64,000 nt of DNA from an uncultured Steroidobacter sp. (lineage in GTDB: Bacteria > Pseudomonadota > Gammaproteobacteria > Steroidobacterales > Steroidobacteraceae). Shown in pieces: positions 1 through 8,847 of this stretch. Position numbers and translations under genes: made by a program. The stretch spans positions 124,001 to 188,000 of the forward strand of contig CALLKK010000012.1 of the NCBI GenBank assembly GCA_938008435.1. The letters are read 5' to 3'. Position 1 is the stretch's first letter, and each line of letters starts with the position of its first letter. The notes under the pieces were generated by a model, which saw nothing but the letters and a program-made list of their open reading frames with translations, was not told the DNA's origin and did no database searches.

Positions 1-118
1 CAAGGACATCCTCAGGCTCTACGAGATCTATCTCAAGACCGGCAGCCCGCGCGCCTACGCCATCTTGCGCAAGCTGGGCGTGGATCCCGTGAGCAACGGC
101 ATGCGCACCGAACAGTGA
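1..118 (+). CDS. C-terminal end of an unrecognised protein (partial)
   Basis: An open frame enters at the left edge and stops with TGA at 116-118, leaving 38 codons. The visible peptide is helical and charged and ends MRTEQ. It is too short to assign to a family. The stop lies 7 bases before the next start on the same strand, so the two genes are probably cotranscribed. Confidence 0.55.
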   Translation, partial: KDILRLYEIYLKTGSPRAYAILRKLGVDPVSNGMRTEQ

Positions 119-125
119 GGACGCC

Positions 126-788
126 GTGCTGCTCGGACGCATGCAGGCGCTGCTGGCACAGCTTTACGACGCGCCGGTCGAGCATCGCGTCGATGAGTTC
201 CTCGTCACCGATCGCGATGAGCTCGTCGAGCTGATCGGCGAAGAGGCTCGCCACGTCGTCGACGAGCATGTCTTTCTCGTGCAAGACGACGACGGTGTGC
301 GCGTCGGCGTCTACATCGACCAGGCGGTGCTCGATCGTCTCGAGCATCACGATCCCATGCAAGCGCTCGAGGACGGCAATCTGCCCGATTACTGCACGGC
401 GCTCGAGGGCGTCAGCCACTTCCACTATCTCATCTGGAGCCTGAGTCGCAGCCGCGCGGTCTCGTTGCTCGAGCTCGAGCTGCAGGCGGAGGTCGACAAG
501 TACGCGAGCGCGGTAGCGCTGCTCACGCGGCAGCGTAACGGGCGTTTTCCGGAGGAGCTGCATGCGCGGCTGTTCGATGCCGTGAGCTTTCTGCCGGCGC
601 TCGATGCCGAGGAGCGGCGGCGTTACGAGGAAGCGAATCGTTATGCCGCGCGTTACTGTCGGGCGCTCGAACAGCGATTCCTGCGCGCGCGCCGTTCGCG
701 TCCTGAGCTATGGCTTGCCGAGCTCAGACGCTTCTTTCGCTGCAGTCATCAGGAGAAGCTGCGGCAACTGACGGTGCGTTACGCATGA
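126..788 (+). CDS. Protein of unknown function, 220 aa
   Basis: I do not recognise the family. The protein is acidic in its first half and rich in arginine, leucine and glutamate helices in its second half. It has no signal peptide, no membrane segment and no metal-binding motif, so it is probably a soluble cytoplasmic protein. The GTG at 126 is preferred over the ATG at 141 because a GAGGA ribosome-binding sequence precedes it, while the ATG has none. It starts 7 bases after the stop of the upstream partial gene, which suggests one operon. Codon use is like that of its neighbours. Confidence 0.6.
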   Translation: MLLGRMQALLAQLYDAPVEHRVDEFLVTDRDELVELIGEEARHVVDEHVFLVQDDDGVRVGVYIDQAVLDRLEHHDPMQALEDGNLPDYCTALEGVSHFHYLIWSLSRSRAVSLLELELQAEVDKYASAVALLTRQRNGRFPEELHARLFDAVSFLPALDAEERRRYEEANRYAARYCRALEQRFLRARRSRPELWLAELRRFFRCSHQEKLRQLTVRYA

Positions 789-815
789 GTGCTGCGATAG
801 GCAGCAGGATGCGCG

Positions 816-1226
816 TTAGTCTTCGTCGGGCGGGCGTTCGTTGAGCTTGCGCCGGAGCTCGATCCATTTCGACAGCTCGCGCAAGTCGCGCTTCGGGCGA
901 CGCGCCTTCTTGCCGAGCAGGCCGCTCTCGTAAGGGTTGTAGCCGAGGCGCAGACCCTTGGGGTTGTTGCGGATCGGCGCATCGGGAGCCGGTTCGTCTT
1001 CGACAATTGCCAAGCCGGGATGCGCGAGAGCACGCCAGCGTGCGCGCTCGCCGGTCTCGCCGTCGTCGGCAAGCCGCTCGTCGCGCCATTCGTAGACCGC
1101 ATTGCCGCGATCGTCGAATGCGATGCGTCCGGGGCGCTCGAGGCGCGCCGAGCTCGAACGCGGACGGACGCGATAGCCGAGCTTTCTCAAATCGTCTTCT
1201 TTCACCTTCGACCACCAACCACTCAA
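816..1226 (-). CDS. Small conserved basic/acidic protein of unknown function, 136 aa
   Basis: A soluble 136-residue protein with no signal peptide or membrane segment. It begins with a WWSKVKEDD helix, has a central patch with NPKGLRLGYNPYESG, and ends in an acidic PPDED tail. From memory it resembles small hypothetical proteins of Xanthomonadales and relatives; no function is known to me. The start is a TTG at 1224-1226 without an obvious ribosome-binding site, so the exact N-terminus is uncertain. It converges with the gene ending at 788. Confidence 0.55.
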   Translation of the reverse strand: MSGWWSKVKEDDLRKLGYRVRPRSSSARLERPGRIAFDDRGNAVYEWRDERLADDGETGERARWRALAHPGLAIVEDEPAPDAPIRNNPKGLRLGYNPYESGLLGKKARRPKRDLRELSKWIELRRKLNERPPDED

Positions 1227-1545
1227 CGGTGCGCGCGAGCTGGCCGCCGGCGATTCTGATTGTCCTTCTTATGTCTGCTTGGGGCCGGCGTCGCTGCGAC
1301 GCTATTGAAGTGCCTCGTGTCGCGTCAGACAAGCAAGAAAACTGTGACGCATACGACGAAATCGGCGCGACACGCGGCAACCGTAAAACGAATCGACAGT
1401 ACGTGTGCCGATTCAAAGTGTCTGTGGGGGTAGATCGGGCGCGTGGCGAAAAATTCAATCGCGATTCTTGTCGCGCATCACAGTTTCGCGATGAGAAACG
1501 TCCGGACGGTCGGAAGAGCGCACGCGCATGCGAAGCGGCAGTCGC
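1227..1545. other. Intergenic stretch with no recognised gene
   Basis: These 319 bases separate two minus-strand genes. No credible coding frame, RNA gene, terminator or repeat was found. Base composition is slightly less GC-rich than the genes, so it probably holds the promoter of the gene ending at 816, but no convincing -35/-10 pair was found. Confidence 0.4.
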
Positions 1546-2082
1546 TCAAGCGCTGCGTGCCTGTTTGCGGACTTCTGCTGCGCGATAAAGTCCGACGAGC
1601 GTCTTGCCGTCGGCGATCTCGCCCGAGTGCGCCATCGCGAGCGCTTCGTCGAAAGGCTTCCAGTGAACTTCGATGACTTCGTGCGCTTCCAAGCTCAAGT
1701 CGACGGCAGTGAGCTCCTGCGCCATGAAGAGGTGAATGACTTCGGTGAAGATGCCGGGCGAGCTCAAGTATTTGCCCAGCTCGCGCCAGACCGCGGCCTT
1801 ACGGCCGGCTTCCTCCTGAAGCTCGCGCTGCACCGTTTGGAACGGCGGCTCGCCATGATCGATCTTCCCTGCGGGCAGCTCCCAGATGTAACCGCCTGCA
1901 GCGTGACGAAACTGCCGCAACAGGCAGACCCGATCGTCGCTGTCGATGGCGACGACGGCCGCGCCGCCGGGATGATGAATCATCTCGAGCTCGGCCACGT
2001 TCCCATTCGGCAAACGGACGCGTTCGAGATTCAGCTTGATGATGCGGCCCGAGTAGATTTCGGTGAGCGATAAGAGAGCCAT
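1546..2082 (-). CDS. Nudix hydrolase, ADP-ribose pyrophosphatase type
   Basis: Predicted to hydrolyse ADP-ribose or related nucleoside diphosphate sugars in the cytoplasm. The complete Nudix box is at residues 72-93, with G72, E78, R86-E87, E90-E91 and G93. The conserved WELPAG lead-in sits just before it, as in the NudF/YffH group. The length of 178 aa fits a full single-domain enzyme. Conserved residues outside the box, including the HPGGAAVVA strand, favour the ADP-ribose group over MutT or Ap4A types. The exact substrate cannot be read from sequence. It lies alone on the minus strand, about 110 bases downstream of the AstE-like gene. Confidence 0.85.
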   Translation of the reverse strand: MALLSLTEIYSGRIIKLNLERVRLPNGNVAELEMIHHPGGAAVVAIDSDDRVCLLRQFRHAAGGYIWELPAGKIDHGEPPFQTVQRELQEEAGRKAAVWRELGKYLSSPGIFTEVIHLFMAQELTAVDLSLEAHEVIEVHWKPFDEALAMAHSGEIADGKTLVGLYRAAEVRKQARSA

Positions 2083-2194
2083 GGGCTGATTGCGACGTTG
2101 AGTAATGAAGGGATGCGGGCGTTGGCGCGGCAGCGCGCCGGCGCGAGCGCAGCGACCGAGCGGCGCTGGTCACTGCGGCGCGCCGTGCTGTGGC

Positions 2195-3346
2195 TCATTC
2201 CACCGGCTCGTCTTCCACGAGATCCTCGGGCGCTTCGTCCTCGGTTTCCTTGGTGGCTTTCGCTTGGGAAGTCTCGCTGCCGATGCGGTACGCCGCGAAG
2301 CCTGGCAACACGACTTGATTGAGCGCCATGCCGAGAATGCGTCCGCTCGTGGGCGCATAGATTCGATACTGCTCGTTCGAGATCGGATCGGTGACGACGC
2401 CGAGTAGCTCGCCTTCGCTCACGCGCTCGCCGAGCGAAACGTCCGAGAACAAGATGCCGCCGTGATCGACGCGCACCCAGGTCGAGGAGTAGTAGACGGG
2501 CTCGGGGTCGCCCCAGTAGCGGCGCTGCCGGGTCATGCCGAGCGAATACATGAGCGTCTCGATCGCCTTGGCGCCGTGCTCGACCTGCTCGGGCTGCACG
2601 CGCATCGGCTCGCCCATCTCGAAGGTGACGGAGGGGATGCCTGCTTCCGTCGCCGCGCGGCGCAGGGAGCCCTTGTCGCCGACGCTGTGGAGCACCACGG
2701 TGGCGCCGAAGGCTTGCGTGAGGCGCGCGACCGACGGCACGTTGAGATTTGCGCGCACCTGCGGCAGGTTGGTGCGATTGAGCGAGCCGGTGTGCAGATC
2801 GATCAGCGCCGAGCAATGGCGCACGACTTCAGTGAAGAACGAGTGCGCCATGCGCGTTGCCGCGCTGCCCTTGGGATTGCCGGGGAAGTGGCGATTGAGA
2901 TCGCGCCGATCGGGCAGGTAGCGCGTGCCGCGATAGAAGCCCTGAATGTTGACGATGGGCACGCCGATGATTGCGCCGTTCAGCTCTTCGAGATCGACGT
3001 CATCGAGCACGCGGCGGACGACTTCGATGCCGTTCAGCTCATCGCCGTGAACGGCGGCCGTCAGGCACAGCACCGGCCCCGGCCCGCGGCCGTTGAGCAC
3101 GATGACCGGGGCAGGGGAAGCAAATCCCTCGATGGCTGCGCCGCTCGTCCAGTGGAGGCGCTTGCGCGTGCCCGGCGGCACCTCGCTGCCCAACAAGCGC
3201 AGGCGCGATTTCGGCTTCAGCTCGGCCGACTGCGATGCCGCGCTCGGCGTTTGCGCCTGCGCGTGCACGGCGAGTGCGACTGCGAACGCAGCGACGAGAA
3301 CGCGGCGAAGCGCCGCGAAAACTGCGCGCGTAGTGAAGTCGGTCAT
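2195..3346 (-). CDS. Exported succinylglutamate desuccinylase/aspartoacylase-family zinc hydrolase
   Basis: A 383-aa member of the AstE/AspA family of zinc-dependent amidases and carboxypeptidases. Zinc ligands are visible as H100 and E103 in the AVHGDELNG motif and H185 in the DLHTG motif, with the substrate-binding DLNRHFPG segment near 149-156. Residues 1-31 look like a signal peptide ending in AQA, so the enzyme probably acts in the periplasm, unlike cytosolic AstE. The C-terminal part is the beta-barrel typical of M14-like family members, and the tail is acidic. The ATG at 3344-3346 overlaps the upstream stop by four bases. An open frame continues upstream without a stop but only covers the neighbouring gene in another frame. 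The substrate is unknown. Confidence 0.85.
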   Translation of the reverse strand: MTDFTTRAVFAALRRVLVAAFAVALAVHAQAQTPSAASQSAELKPKSRLRLLGSEVPPGTRKRLHWTSGAAIEGFASPAPVIVLNGRGPGPVLCLTAAVHGDELNGIEVVRRVLDDVDLEELNGAIIGVPIVNIQGFYRGTRYLPDRRDLNRHFPGNPKGSAATRMAHSFFTEVVRHCSALIDLHTGSLNRTNLPQVRANLNVPSVARLTQAFGATVVLHSVGDKGSLRRAATEAGIPSVTFEMGEPMRVQPEQVEHGAKAIETLMYSLGMTRQRRYWGDPEPVYYSSTWVRVDHGGILFSDVSLGERVSEGELLGVVTDPISNEQYRIYAPTSGRILGMALNQVVLPGFAAYRIGSETSQAKATKETEDEAPEDLVEDEPVE

Positions 3347-4176
3347 TGCGCGATCTTGCGGAACTTGAGCGTGAAGCGATCGCTTTCGCCGATTTGCGCA
3401 TAGCGCTCGCGATCCTGGTCGCCGGCTGCGAACGTCGGCGGCAGCGTCCAAACGCCCTTCTCGTAGTTCTTCACGTCTCGCGGATTCGCATTGATCTCGC
3501 TGCGCTCCACCAGCTCGAAACCGAGGCTTTCGATGAGCTCGATGGCATAGGCTTCGTTCACGTAGCCGGTGGCAGCCTTCGGGTCTTGCGGCACGTTGGG
3601 ATTGCCGCGGTGTTCGACGATGCCGAGGATGCCGCCCGGCTTGAGCGCCGCGTGCATGGCCGCGATGGCCTCGCGTTCCCAACCGGACATCATCCAGTTG
3701 TGCAGGTTACGGAACGTGACGACCAGATCCGCCGACCCCGGCGGTGCGATCTCGGACCTACCGCCCGGAGCGAGCGAGGTCACGATCACTTTGTCGTAGA
3801 TCTCCGGCGCGGAGGCGAGCTTGGCCTGAAAGCGCTCCACCGCCCGCTTCGCGTTGTCGCTCACGGATGGATCGACGTGCGCGGCGTAGAAACGTCCCCG
3901 CTCGCGCAGGAGCGGCGCCAGGATTTCCGTGTACCACCCGCCGCCCGGCCAGACCTCGACGACCGTCATGTCCGGACGGATTCCGAAGAAGAGCAGGGTT
4001 TCCTTCGGGTGGCGGTACACGTCGCGCGCCCGGTTCGCCTCCGAGCGATGGGGCGCCGCCAGGATGCGGTCGAGCGCGGCGGCGGTTTCGCAGTCGTGTC
4101 CTGGAACGTGTTCGGATTGACTGGCGCAGCCTGCAGCGAGGAGCGCCAAGCAGGTCAGAAAAAATCGCAGACGCAT
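3343..4176 (-). CDS. Class I SAM-dependent methyltransferase-like lipoprotein
   Basis: A 277-aa protein with a lipoprotein signal (lipobox LAAGC, Cys17) followed by a methyltransferase fold. The nucleotide-binding loop is modified to VVEVWPGGGWYTEIL at about residues 72-86, and a LKPGGILGIVEHR segment marks a later strand. This is a known family of secreted or lipid-anchored methyltransferase-like proteins in Proteobacteria; whether they have enzyme activity is unclear because SAM is not expected in the periplasm. Its stop overlaps the start of the AstE-like hydrolase by ATGA, so the two are probably made together and may act on the same cell-envelope process. Confidence 0.8.
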   Translation of the reverse strand: MRLRFFLTCLALLAAGCASQSEHVPGHDCETAAALDRILAAPHRSEANRARDVYRHPKETLLFFGIRPDMTVVEVWPGGGWYTEILAPLLRERGRFYAAHVDPSVSDNAKRAVERFQAKLASAPEIYDKVIVTSLAPGGRSEIAPPGSADLVVTFRNLHNWMMSGWEREAIAAMHAALKPGGILGIVEHRGNPNVPQDPKAATGYVNEAYAIELIESLGFELVERSEINANPRDVKNYEKGVWTLPPTFAAGDQDRERYAQIGESDRFTLKFRKIAQ

Positions 4177-4183
4177 TCAATTA

Positions 4184-4201
4184 CCCTCTCCCAAGAGAGG
4201 G
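4184..4201. repeat. Short perfect hairpin (7-bp stem, CCAA loop)
   Basis: CCCTCTC at 4184-4190 pairs with GAGAGGG at 4195-4201 across a four-base loop. It sits just upstream of the methyltransferase start codon on the minus strand, so it would lie in that gene's leader or mark the end of the RRM gene transcript. There is no following T-run. Its role is unknown. Confidence 0.5.
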
Positions 4202-4335
4202 CAAACGATAGAGGAATCGCGTCGCAGCGGCCAGCACGGCCCGGACGGCCTTACGGCCGCCCGGGTCGCGCTCGGTGTCGCGTGCTGCCGAAAGCGCCCC
4301 GCGAGGCAGCGCTTCCGGACAGTGAGCTCGACGGG

Positions 4336-4623
4336 TTACCAGCGGCTGCCGCCGCCGTTGTTCTGGCGCGGCGGACGCGGCTCGCGCTCGCGGGCTTCGT
4401 TGACGCGCAGCGGGCGGCCGCCCATCTGGAAGCCGTTCATGTGCTGGATGGCGTTTTGCGCGTCTGCCGGCGGCATCTCCACAAAGCCAAAACCGCGCGG
4501 GCGCCCAGTCTCCCGATCATTGATCAGCTTGACGGAATGCACCGCTCCATGTTTTTCGAACAAGCCACGCACCTCGGCTTCGGTCGCGCTGAACGGGAGG
4601 TTCCCTACGTAGATCGTCGTCAT
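4336..4623 (-). CDS. RNA-binding protein with a single RRM domain
   Basis: A 95-aa RNA-recognition-motif protein. RNP2 is IYVGNL at residues 4-9 and RNP1 is RGFGFVEM at 43-50, each with the aromatic residues that stack on RNA bases. The domain is followed by a short arginine- and glycine-rich tail ending GGGSRW, which probably adds non-specific RNA affinity. Bacterial proteins of this size and layout (Rbp type) often respond to cold or act as RNA chaperones. It is expressed from a recognisable promoter at 4838-4866 and has a leader of about 208 bases with an internal inverted repeat, similar in design to cold-shock mRNAs. The ATG is preceded by only a weak AAGAG. Confidence 0.9.
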   Translation of the reverse strand: MTTIYVGNLPFSATEAEVRGLFEKHGAVHSVKLINDRETGRPRGFGFVEMPPADAQNAIQHMNGFQMGGRPLRVNEAREREPRPPRQNNGGGSRW

Positions 4624-4728
4624 CGATACATCACTCTTGAGGCCAGGACAGGACTTGCAGACAGGCGCCCGCTGCGGCGCCCCGAACGGCGGCCGAACGG
4701 CGGGTGACGTACTGCGGGGTGGTCATGC

Positions 4729-4816
4729 AATCAACTAAGTCCGGTAGCAAAGGCGGGAGATCCCGGAGAGGGCGATGGAAACTGACTTCCGATGTGGGTC
4801 GCTCGTTTAGTTGATT
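4729..4816 (-). promoter_or_regulatory. Inverted repeat in the long leader of the RRM gene
   Basis: Ten bases at 4729-4738 (AATCAACTAA) are perfectly complementary to 4807-4816 (TTAGTTGATT), 68 bases apart. Both arms lie inside the predicted leader of the RRM mRNA, and the distal arm is close to the predicted 5' end. The arms are AT-rich in a GC-rich setting, so pairing would be temperature-sensitive. A role as an RNA thermosensor or stability element is an inference. Confidence 0.5.
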
Positions 4817-4837
4817 ACATTTAGCGGACCTGGCCTG

Positions 4838-4866
4838 ATACTACGTCAGGGGTTTTGACCTTGCAA
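4838..4866 (-). promoter_or_regulatory. Predicted sigma-70 promoter of the RRM gene
   Basis: On the minus strand TTGCAA (4861-4866) and TAGTAT (4838-4843) are separated by 17 bases, close to the vegetative consensus. Transcription would begin near 4831, leaving a leader of about 208 bases before the ATG at 4623. The rest of 4867-5074, up to the end of speA, shows no gene. Confidence 0.6.
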
Positions 4867-5074
4867 CGGCGGCAATTCTCTACTGCAGTGCGAAATAAAC
4901 GAGGAGCGTAGACCTGGCTTGCGCTGCTCGTTACCCGTCAAAACGTGACGCGCGCGCAACATAGATATCGCGGCAGTTGCGCGGCATTGGTGACAATTCG
5001 TTGACGCTCCAGCGCGCTCTTGCGCTCATTCGGTGCCGGTCAGGCACGGTGCTGCGCAGCTTTAGTGCAGTGCG

Positions 5075-7021
5075 TTACGGTTCGAGATACGTGTAGCCGT
5101 TGAGCTCGTTTTCGTAGAAGCGCCGCAGCGCCTGGCTTTCCGCGAGCGTCATGCGGCCCTCGCGTACGGCGCGCTCGCAGTCGCGCACGAGCTGCGGATA
5201 CAGCCGGTCGACGTCGTACTGCATGTACGACAGCACTTTGCGTGCCGTATCGCCCTTGACGATCTCTTCGATCCACCAGCCGCCTTCATCGTGCAAACGA
5301 ATGTGTACGACATGCGTGTCGCCGAAGAGGTTGTGCAGATCGCCGAGCGTTTCTTGATAGGCGCCGACCAAGAAGGCGGCCAGGTAATACTCTTCGCCGG
5401 GCTTGAGCTCGTGCAGCTCGAGCGTGCGCTTGACATCGCGTTGGCTCACGAAGCGGTCGATCTTGCCGTCGGAGTCGCACGTGATGTCCGCGAGCACTGC
5501 GTTGCGCGTCGGTTTCTCGGTGAGCCGATGGATGGGCATGATCGGAAAGAGTTGTCCGATCGCCCAGCTGTCCGGAAGCGACTGAAAGACCGAGAAGTTG
5601 CAGAAGTACGTGTCGGAGAGAATGAGCTCGAGGTTCTCGAGCTCCTCGGGCACCGTGTCCAGCTTGCGGCATAGATCGCGAATCTTCGAGCACGTCGCCC
5701 AGTACAGCCGCTCGGACAAACCGCGCAGCTCCAAGCTGAGCAAGCCGAGCTTGAACATCTGCAATGCCTGTTCGCGCGCCTGCAAGGCATCGTGGTAGCA
5801 CTCGACGAGCCGGCGCGCCGAGACGGAGCGATAGGCTTCGAACAGATCGAGCACCGGCTGCGGCAAGACTTCGCTGCCGCAGTAGTCTTCCTCGATGCGA
5901 CCGGCGACACGGAACTGATCGAGCGCCGACGAGCCGAGCGCATTGAATACGAGCACGCTGTGATGTGCGGCCGTGGCGCGTCCCGACTCGCTCACGATGA
6001 TGGGATGCTCGATCTGTCGCGCATTGCACACGCTCGCGATGCGATAGACGACATCGCTCGCGTACTCGTTCATCGTGTAGTTCATCGACGACTCGAAATT
6101 CGTGCCGCTGCCGTCGTAGTCGACGCCGAGGCCGCCGCCGATGTCGATGTACTTGAGCCCGGCGCCGAGCAGCTTGAGCTCGGCATAGACGTGCGCGAGC
6201 TCGTTGATCGCGTCCTTCACGCGGCGAATGTCGTGCAGCTGGCTGCCGGGATGGCAATGCACGAGCTCCAGGCAATCGAGCATTCCCTGCGACTTCAAGA
6301 TGTTCACGAGCTCGAGGATCTCGCTCACGAACAGGCCGAACTTGGACTTCTCGCCGGCCGAGTCGCGCCATCTTCCTGCGCCTTCGCTCGCGAGCTTGAC
6401 GCGCACGCCGATGCGCGGGCGCACCTGGTATTTCTTGGAGTGACGCAGGATCAGGTCGAGCTCGCCGAAATTCTCGACCACGGGAATGATCGTGCGGCCG
6501 AGCTTGGTCGCGAGGATCACCGCTTCGATGTAGCTGTCGTCCTTGAAGCCGTTGCAGATGATGATCCGTTGCGGCGCGTCCTCCGTCATGGCCATGACCG
6601 CGAGCAGCTCGGGCTTCGAGCCAGCCTCGAGCCCGAAGTTGAACTCTGCGCCGTAACGGTAGACCTCTTCGACGACGAGACGCTGCTGATTCACCTTGAT
6701 CGGGAAGACGGCGCAGTAGCGGTTGCGGTACTCGTTCTCTTCGATCGCGCGCGCGAACGCTTCGTGAAGCTTGGTGAGGCGATGGCGCAGGATCTCGGAA
6801 AAGCGCACGACCACCGGCGTGGTCAGATCGCGTTCGCGCAAGCCCTGCACGAGCTCGAACAAGTCGATTTCGGCATCGGGCGTGGCGTACGGGCGTACGA
6901 CCACATGACCCGCTGCGTTGACCTCGAAGTAACCTTGGCCCCATTTCGGGACTTGATAGAGCTCGAGCGCATCCTCGACGGTCCAGGAATCGAGAGCGAG
7001 CTTCTTCGGTTGGTGAGCCAC
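5075..7021 (-). CDS. speA: Biosynthetic arginine decarboxylase
   Basis: Converts arginine to agmatine, the first step of the agmatine route to putrescine. The protein has 648 aa, the usual SpeA length. The PLP lysine is K109 in the AVFPIKVNQ motif. The TIM-barrel decarboxylase domain carries the HCHPGSQ and IGGGLGVDYDG motifs, and the C-terminal part carries the CDSDGKIDRF region that holds the second active-site half of the dimer. The start is a GTG at 7019-7021 giving MAHQPKKL; the ribosome-binding site is weak. The polyamine enzyme homospermidine synthase lies 2 kb away on the other strand, so the two probably belong to one pathway. Confidence 0.95.
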   Translation of the reverse strand: MAHQPKKLALDSWTVEDALELYQVPKWGQGYFEVNAAGHVVVRPYATPDAEIDLFELVQGLRERDLTTPVVVRFSEILRHRLTKLHEAFARAIEENEYRNRYCAVFPIKVNQQRLVVEEVYRYGAEFNFGLEAGSKPELLAVMAMTEDAPQRIIICNGFKDDSYIEAVILATKLGRTIIPVVENFGELDLILRHSKKYQVRPRIGVRVKLASEGAGRWRDSAGEKSKFGLFVSEILELVNILKSQGMLDCLELVHCHPGSQLHDIRRVKDAINELAHVYAELKLLGAGLKYIDIGGGLGVDYDGSGTNFESSMNYTMNEYASDVVYRIASVCNARQIEHPIIVSESGRATAAHHSVLVFNALGSSALDQFRVAGRIEEDYCGSEVLPQPVLDLFEAYRSVSARRLVECYHDALQAREQALQMFKLGLLSLELRGLSERLYWATCSKIRDLCRKLDTVPEELENLELILSDTYFCNFSVFQSLPDSWAIGQLFPIMPIHRLTEKPTRNAVLADITCDSDGKIDRFVSQRDVKRTLELHELKPGEEYYLAAFLVGAYQETLGDLHNLFGDTHVVHIRLHDEGGWWIEEIVKGDTARKVLSYMQYDVDRLYPQLVRDCERAVREGRMTLAESQALRRFYENELNGYTYLEP

Positions 7022-7179
7022 GGCAGTTCCGATGCAGATGAGCGGCGAGTCGTTGCTGAAGGGCTATCGCTCGAGAGAAACACGGCGGCCGCGGCCGAAG
7101 GTCCACGCTCGCGCGCCCTTGCGTTCGATTCTAGCGTTGCCTTCGTGAGCGCGAGTGCGGAATTTCGCTGAGACGCATG

Positions 7180-8025
7180 TCAATCCTCGCCGCGCGCGAC
7201 CGGGGGCGCCGGATCGCGGATCCATTCGCTCCAGGAGCCGGCGTAGAGTCGCGCGCCCTGCTTGCCGGCGATCTGCATTGCGAGGAGCAGATGACAGGCC
7301 GTGACGCCGGAGCCGCACATCGCGATCGTCCGTGCATCGTCCACGCCGCCTTGCGCGGCGTCGTAACGTTTACGCAGCTCCGCCGCATCGAGGAAGCGGC
7401 CGTGCGCATCGAGATTGCTCGTCAGCGGCCGATTGACGGCACCAGGAATGTGTCCCGCCACCGGATCGATGGGCTCGCTGCGCCCCGCGAAGCGTTCGGG
7501 CGCACGCGCATCGAGCAGACGCCAGCCGTTGCGCAACTTTTCGGCGAGCTCATCGGCCGTCACCCAGGCGCTGCGATTCGGGCGCGCCACGAAGCGCGTC
7601 GGCGTGCGCTGCGCGATTTCGCCGGCAAGCGGCAACGAGGCTTCTTGCCAGGCGCGCAGGCCGCCATCGAGCACCGCGACGGCTTCGTGGCCGACCCAGC
7701 GCAGCAGCCACCACAGGCGCGCCGCAAAGGCGCCGGTGTCGGCATCGTAGGCGACGACCTGCGTGCGTTCGCCGACGCCCCAGCTGCCGAGTCGTTCTGC
7801 GAACGCGTCCGGATCGGGCAGCGGATGGCGGCCCGAGGTCGGCGTGACCGGGCTCGACAGATCGCGATCCAGATGCGCGTAGACGGCACCTGGAATGTGC
7901 CCCTCGCGGAAGGCTTGCTCGCCGCTCTGCGGCCGCGCGAGATCGAACCGGCAATCGACGATGAGCCAATCCGGATCCTCGAGGTGGGCGGCGAGCGTGG
8001 CGGGGCTGACGATCGTGGTGAACAT
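7180..8025 (-). CDS. sseA: 3-mercaptopyruvate sulfurtransferase
   Basis: A two-domain rhodanese of 281 aa. The catalytic cysteine C237 lies in the loop CGSGVTA; this form of loop is characteristic of mercaptopyruvate sulfurtransferases rather than thiosulfate sulfurtransferases, whose loop is richer in basic residues. The N-terminal inactive rhodanese domain covers about residues 1-130 and includes VDCRFDLA and GHIPGA. It moves sulfur from mercaptopyruvate to thiols or cyanide in the cytoplasm. The ATG at 8023-8025 (MFTTIVSP) fits the family N-terminus. The open frame extends 20 codons upstream to 8085, but that extension is not conserved-looking. Confidence 0.9.
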   Translation of the reverse strand: MFTTIVSPATLAAHLEDPDWLIVDCRFDLARPQSGEQAFREGHIPGAVYAHLDRDLSSPVTPTSGRHPLPDPDAFAERLGSWGVGERTQVVAYDADTGAFAARLWWLLRWVGHEAVAVLDGGLRAWQEASLPLAGEIAQRTPTRFVARPNRSAWVTADELAEKLRNGWRLLDARAPERFAGRSEPIDPVAGHIPGAVNRPLTSNLDAHGRFLDAAELRKRYDAAQGGVDDARTIAMCGSGVTACHLLLAMQIAGKQGARLYAGSWSEWIRDPAPPVARGED

Positions 8026-8181
8026 GCTACGGTTGTGCTTGATGACGTCGGCGCAGTGTACGTCGAGCGCGGGCGCTCGTGTCACGCGCGCGGGTGGAAT
8101 GGCGTAAAGGTTTCGACGTCGGGTCCGCGGCGGCTACACTTCGGCGCTTGAGCTCTCATTTTCAAGGACAGACGCAGTCGC

Positions 8182-8847
8182 ATGGCAATCGAACTCTGGT
8201 GGGGTAGCGGGAGCCCTTATTCCTGGCGCGCACTGCTCGCACTCGAATTCAAGGGGCTGCCGTACGTTTCGCATCAGGTGCAATTTGCCAAGCAGGAGCA
8301 CAAGTCGCCGCAGCTCTTGAGCATGAATCCGCGCGGGCGCGTGCCGGTGCTCAAGGACGGCGACTACGTGCTGTTCGAATCGCTGGCGATCCTGTACTAC
8401 CTCGATCGCAAGTATCCCGACCCGCCGCTCTTCGGTCGCACGCCGGAGGAAACCGGGATCATCACGCGCGTCATCAGCGAGTACGAGTGGTACGCCGAGG
8501 AGCACATCCAGAAGCTCATCTACGTGATCCTGTTCCAAGAGATCGAAGGACGCATGGATGAGATCGAGCGCGCGATGGTCCACATCATGAGCGAGGCGCA
8601 GACGATCGAGCGGCGCTTGACCGACTCGGCGTGGCTCGTCGGCGAGCATTGCTCGGCGGCGGATCTCGTCGTCTTTCCAGGGATTCAGACATTGCTGCGC
8701 GCGCTCGAGCGGCGCGGCGCGCAGGAGCTGCGCGAACGGTTGCTGCCGATCGAGGCGCGCTTTCCCGCGATTGCCGCGTGGATCAAGCGCGTGGAAGCGC
8801 TGCCGGGCTACGAGCGCACCTATCCGCCGCACTGGCGCGAGTCGTGA
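8182..8847 (+). CDS. Glutathione S-transferase family protein
   Basis: A 221-aa cytosolic GST. The thioredoxin-like N-terminal domain begins with a GSPYSWR segment supplying the likely glutathione-activating serine or tyrosine. It contains the cis-proline RVPVLKDG and the ESLAILYYL glutathione gamma-glutamyl site. The all-helical C-terminal domain starts near residue 90 and includes the conserved AADLVVFP N-capping region. The ATG at 8182 has an AAGGA ribosome-binding site about 13 bases upstream. The substrate cannot be predicted. Confidence 0.85.
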   Translation: MAIELWWGSGSPYSWRALLALEFKGLPYVSHQVQFAKQEHKSPQLLSMNPRGRVPVLKDGDYVLFESLAILYYLDRKYPDPPLFGRTPEETGIITRVISEYEWYAEEHIQKLIYVILFQEIEGRMDEIERAMVHIMSEAQTIERRLTDSAWLVGEHCSAADLVVFPGIQTLLRALERRGAQELRERLLPIEARFPAIAAWIKRVEALPGYERTYPPHWRES

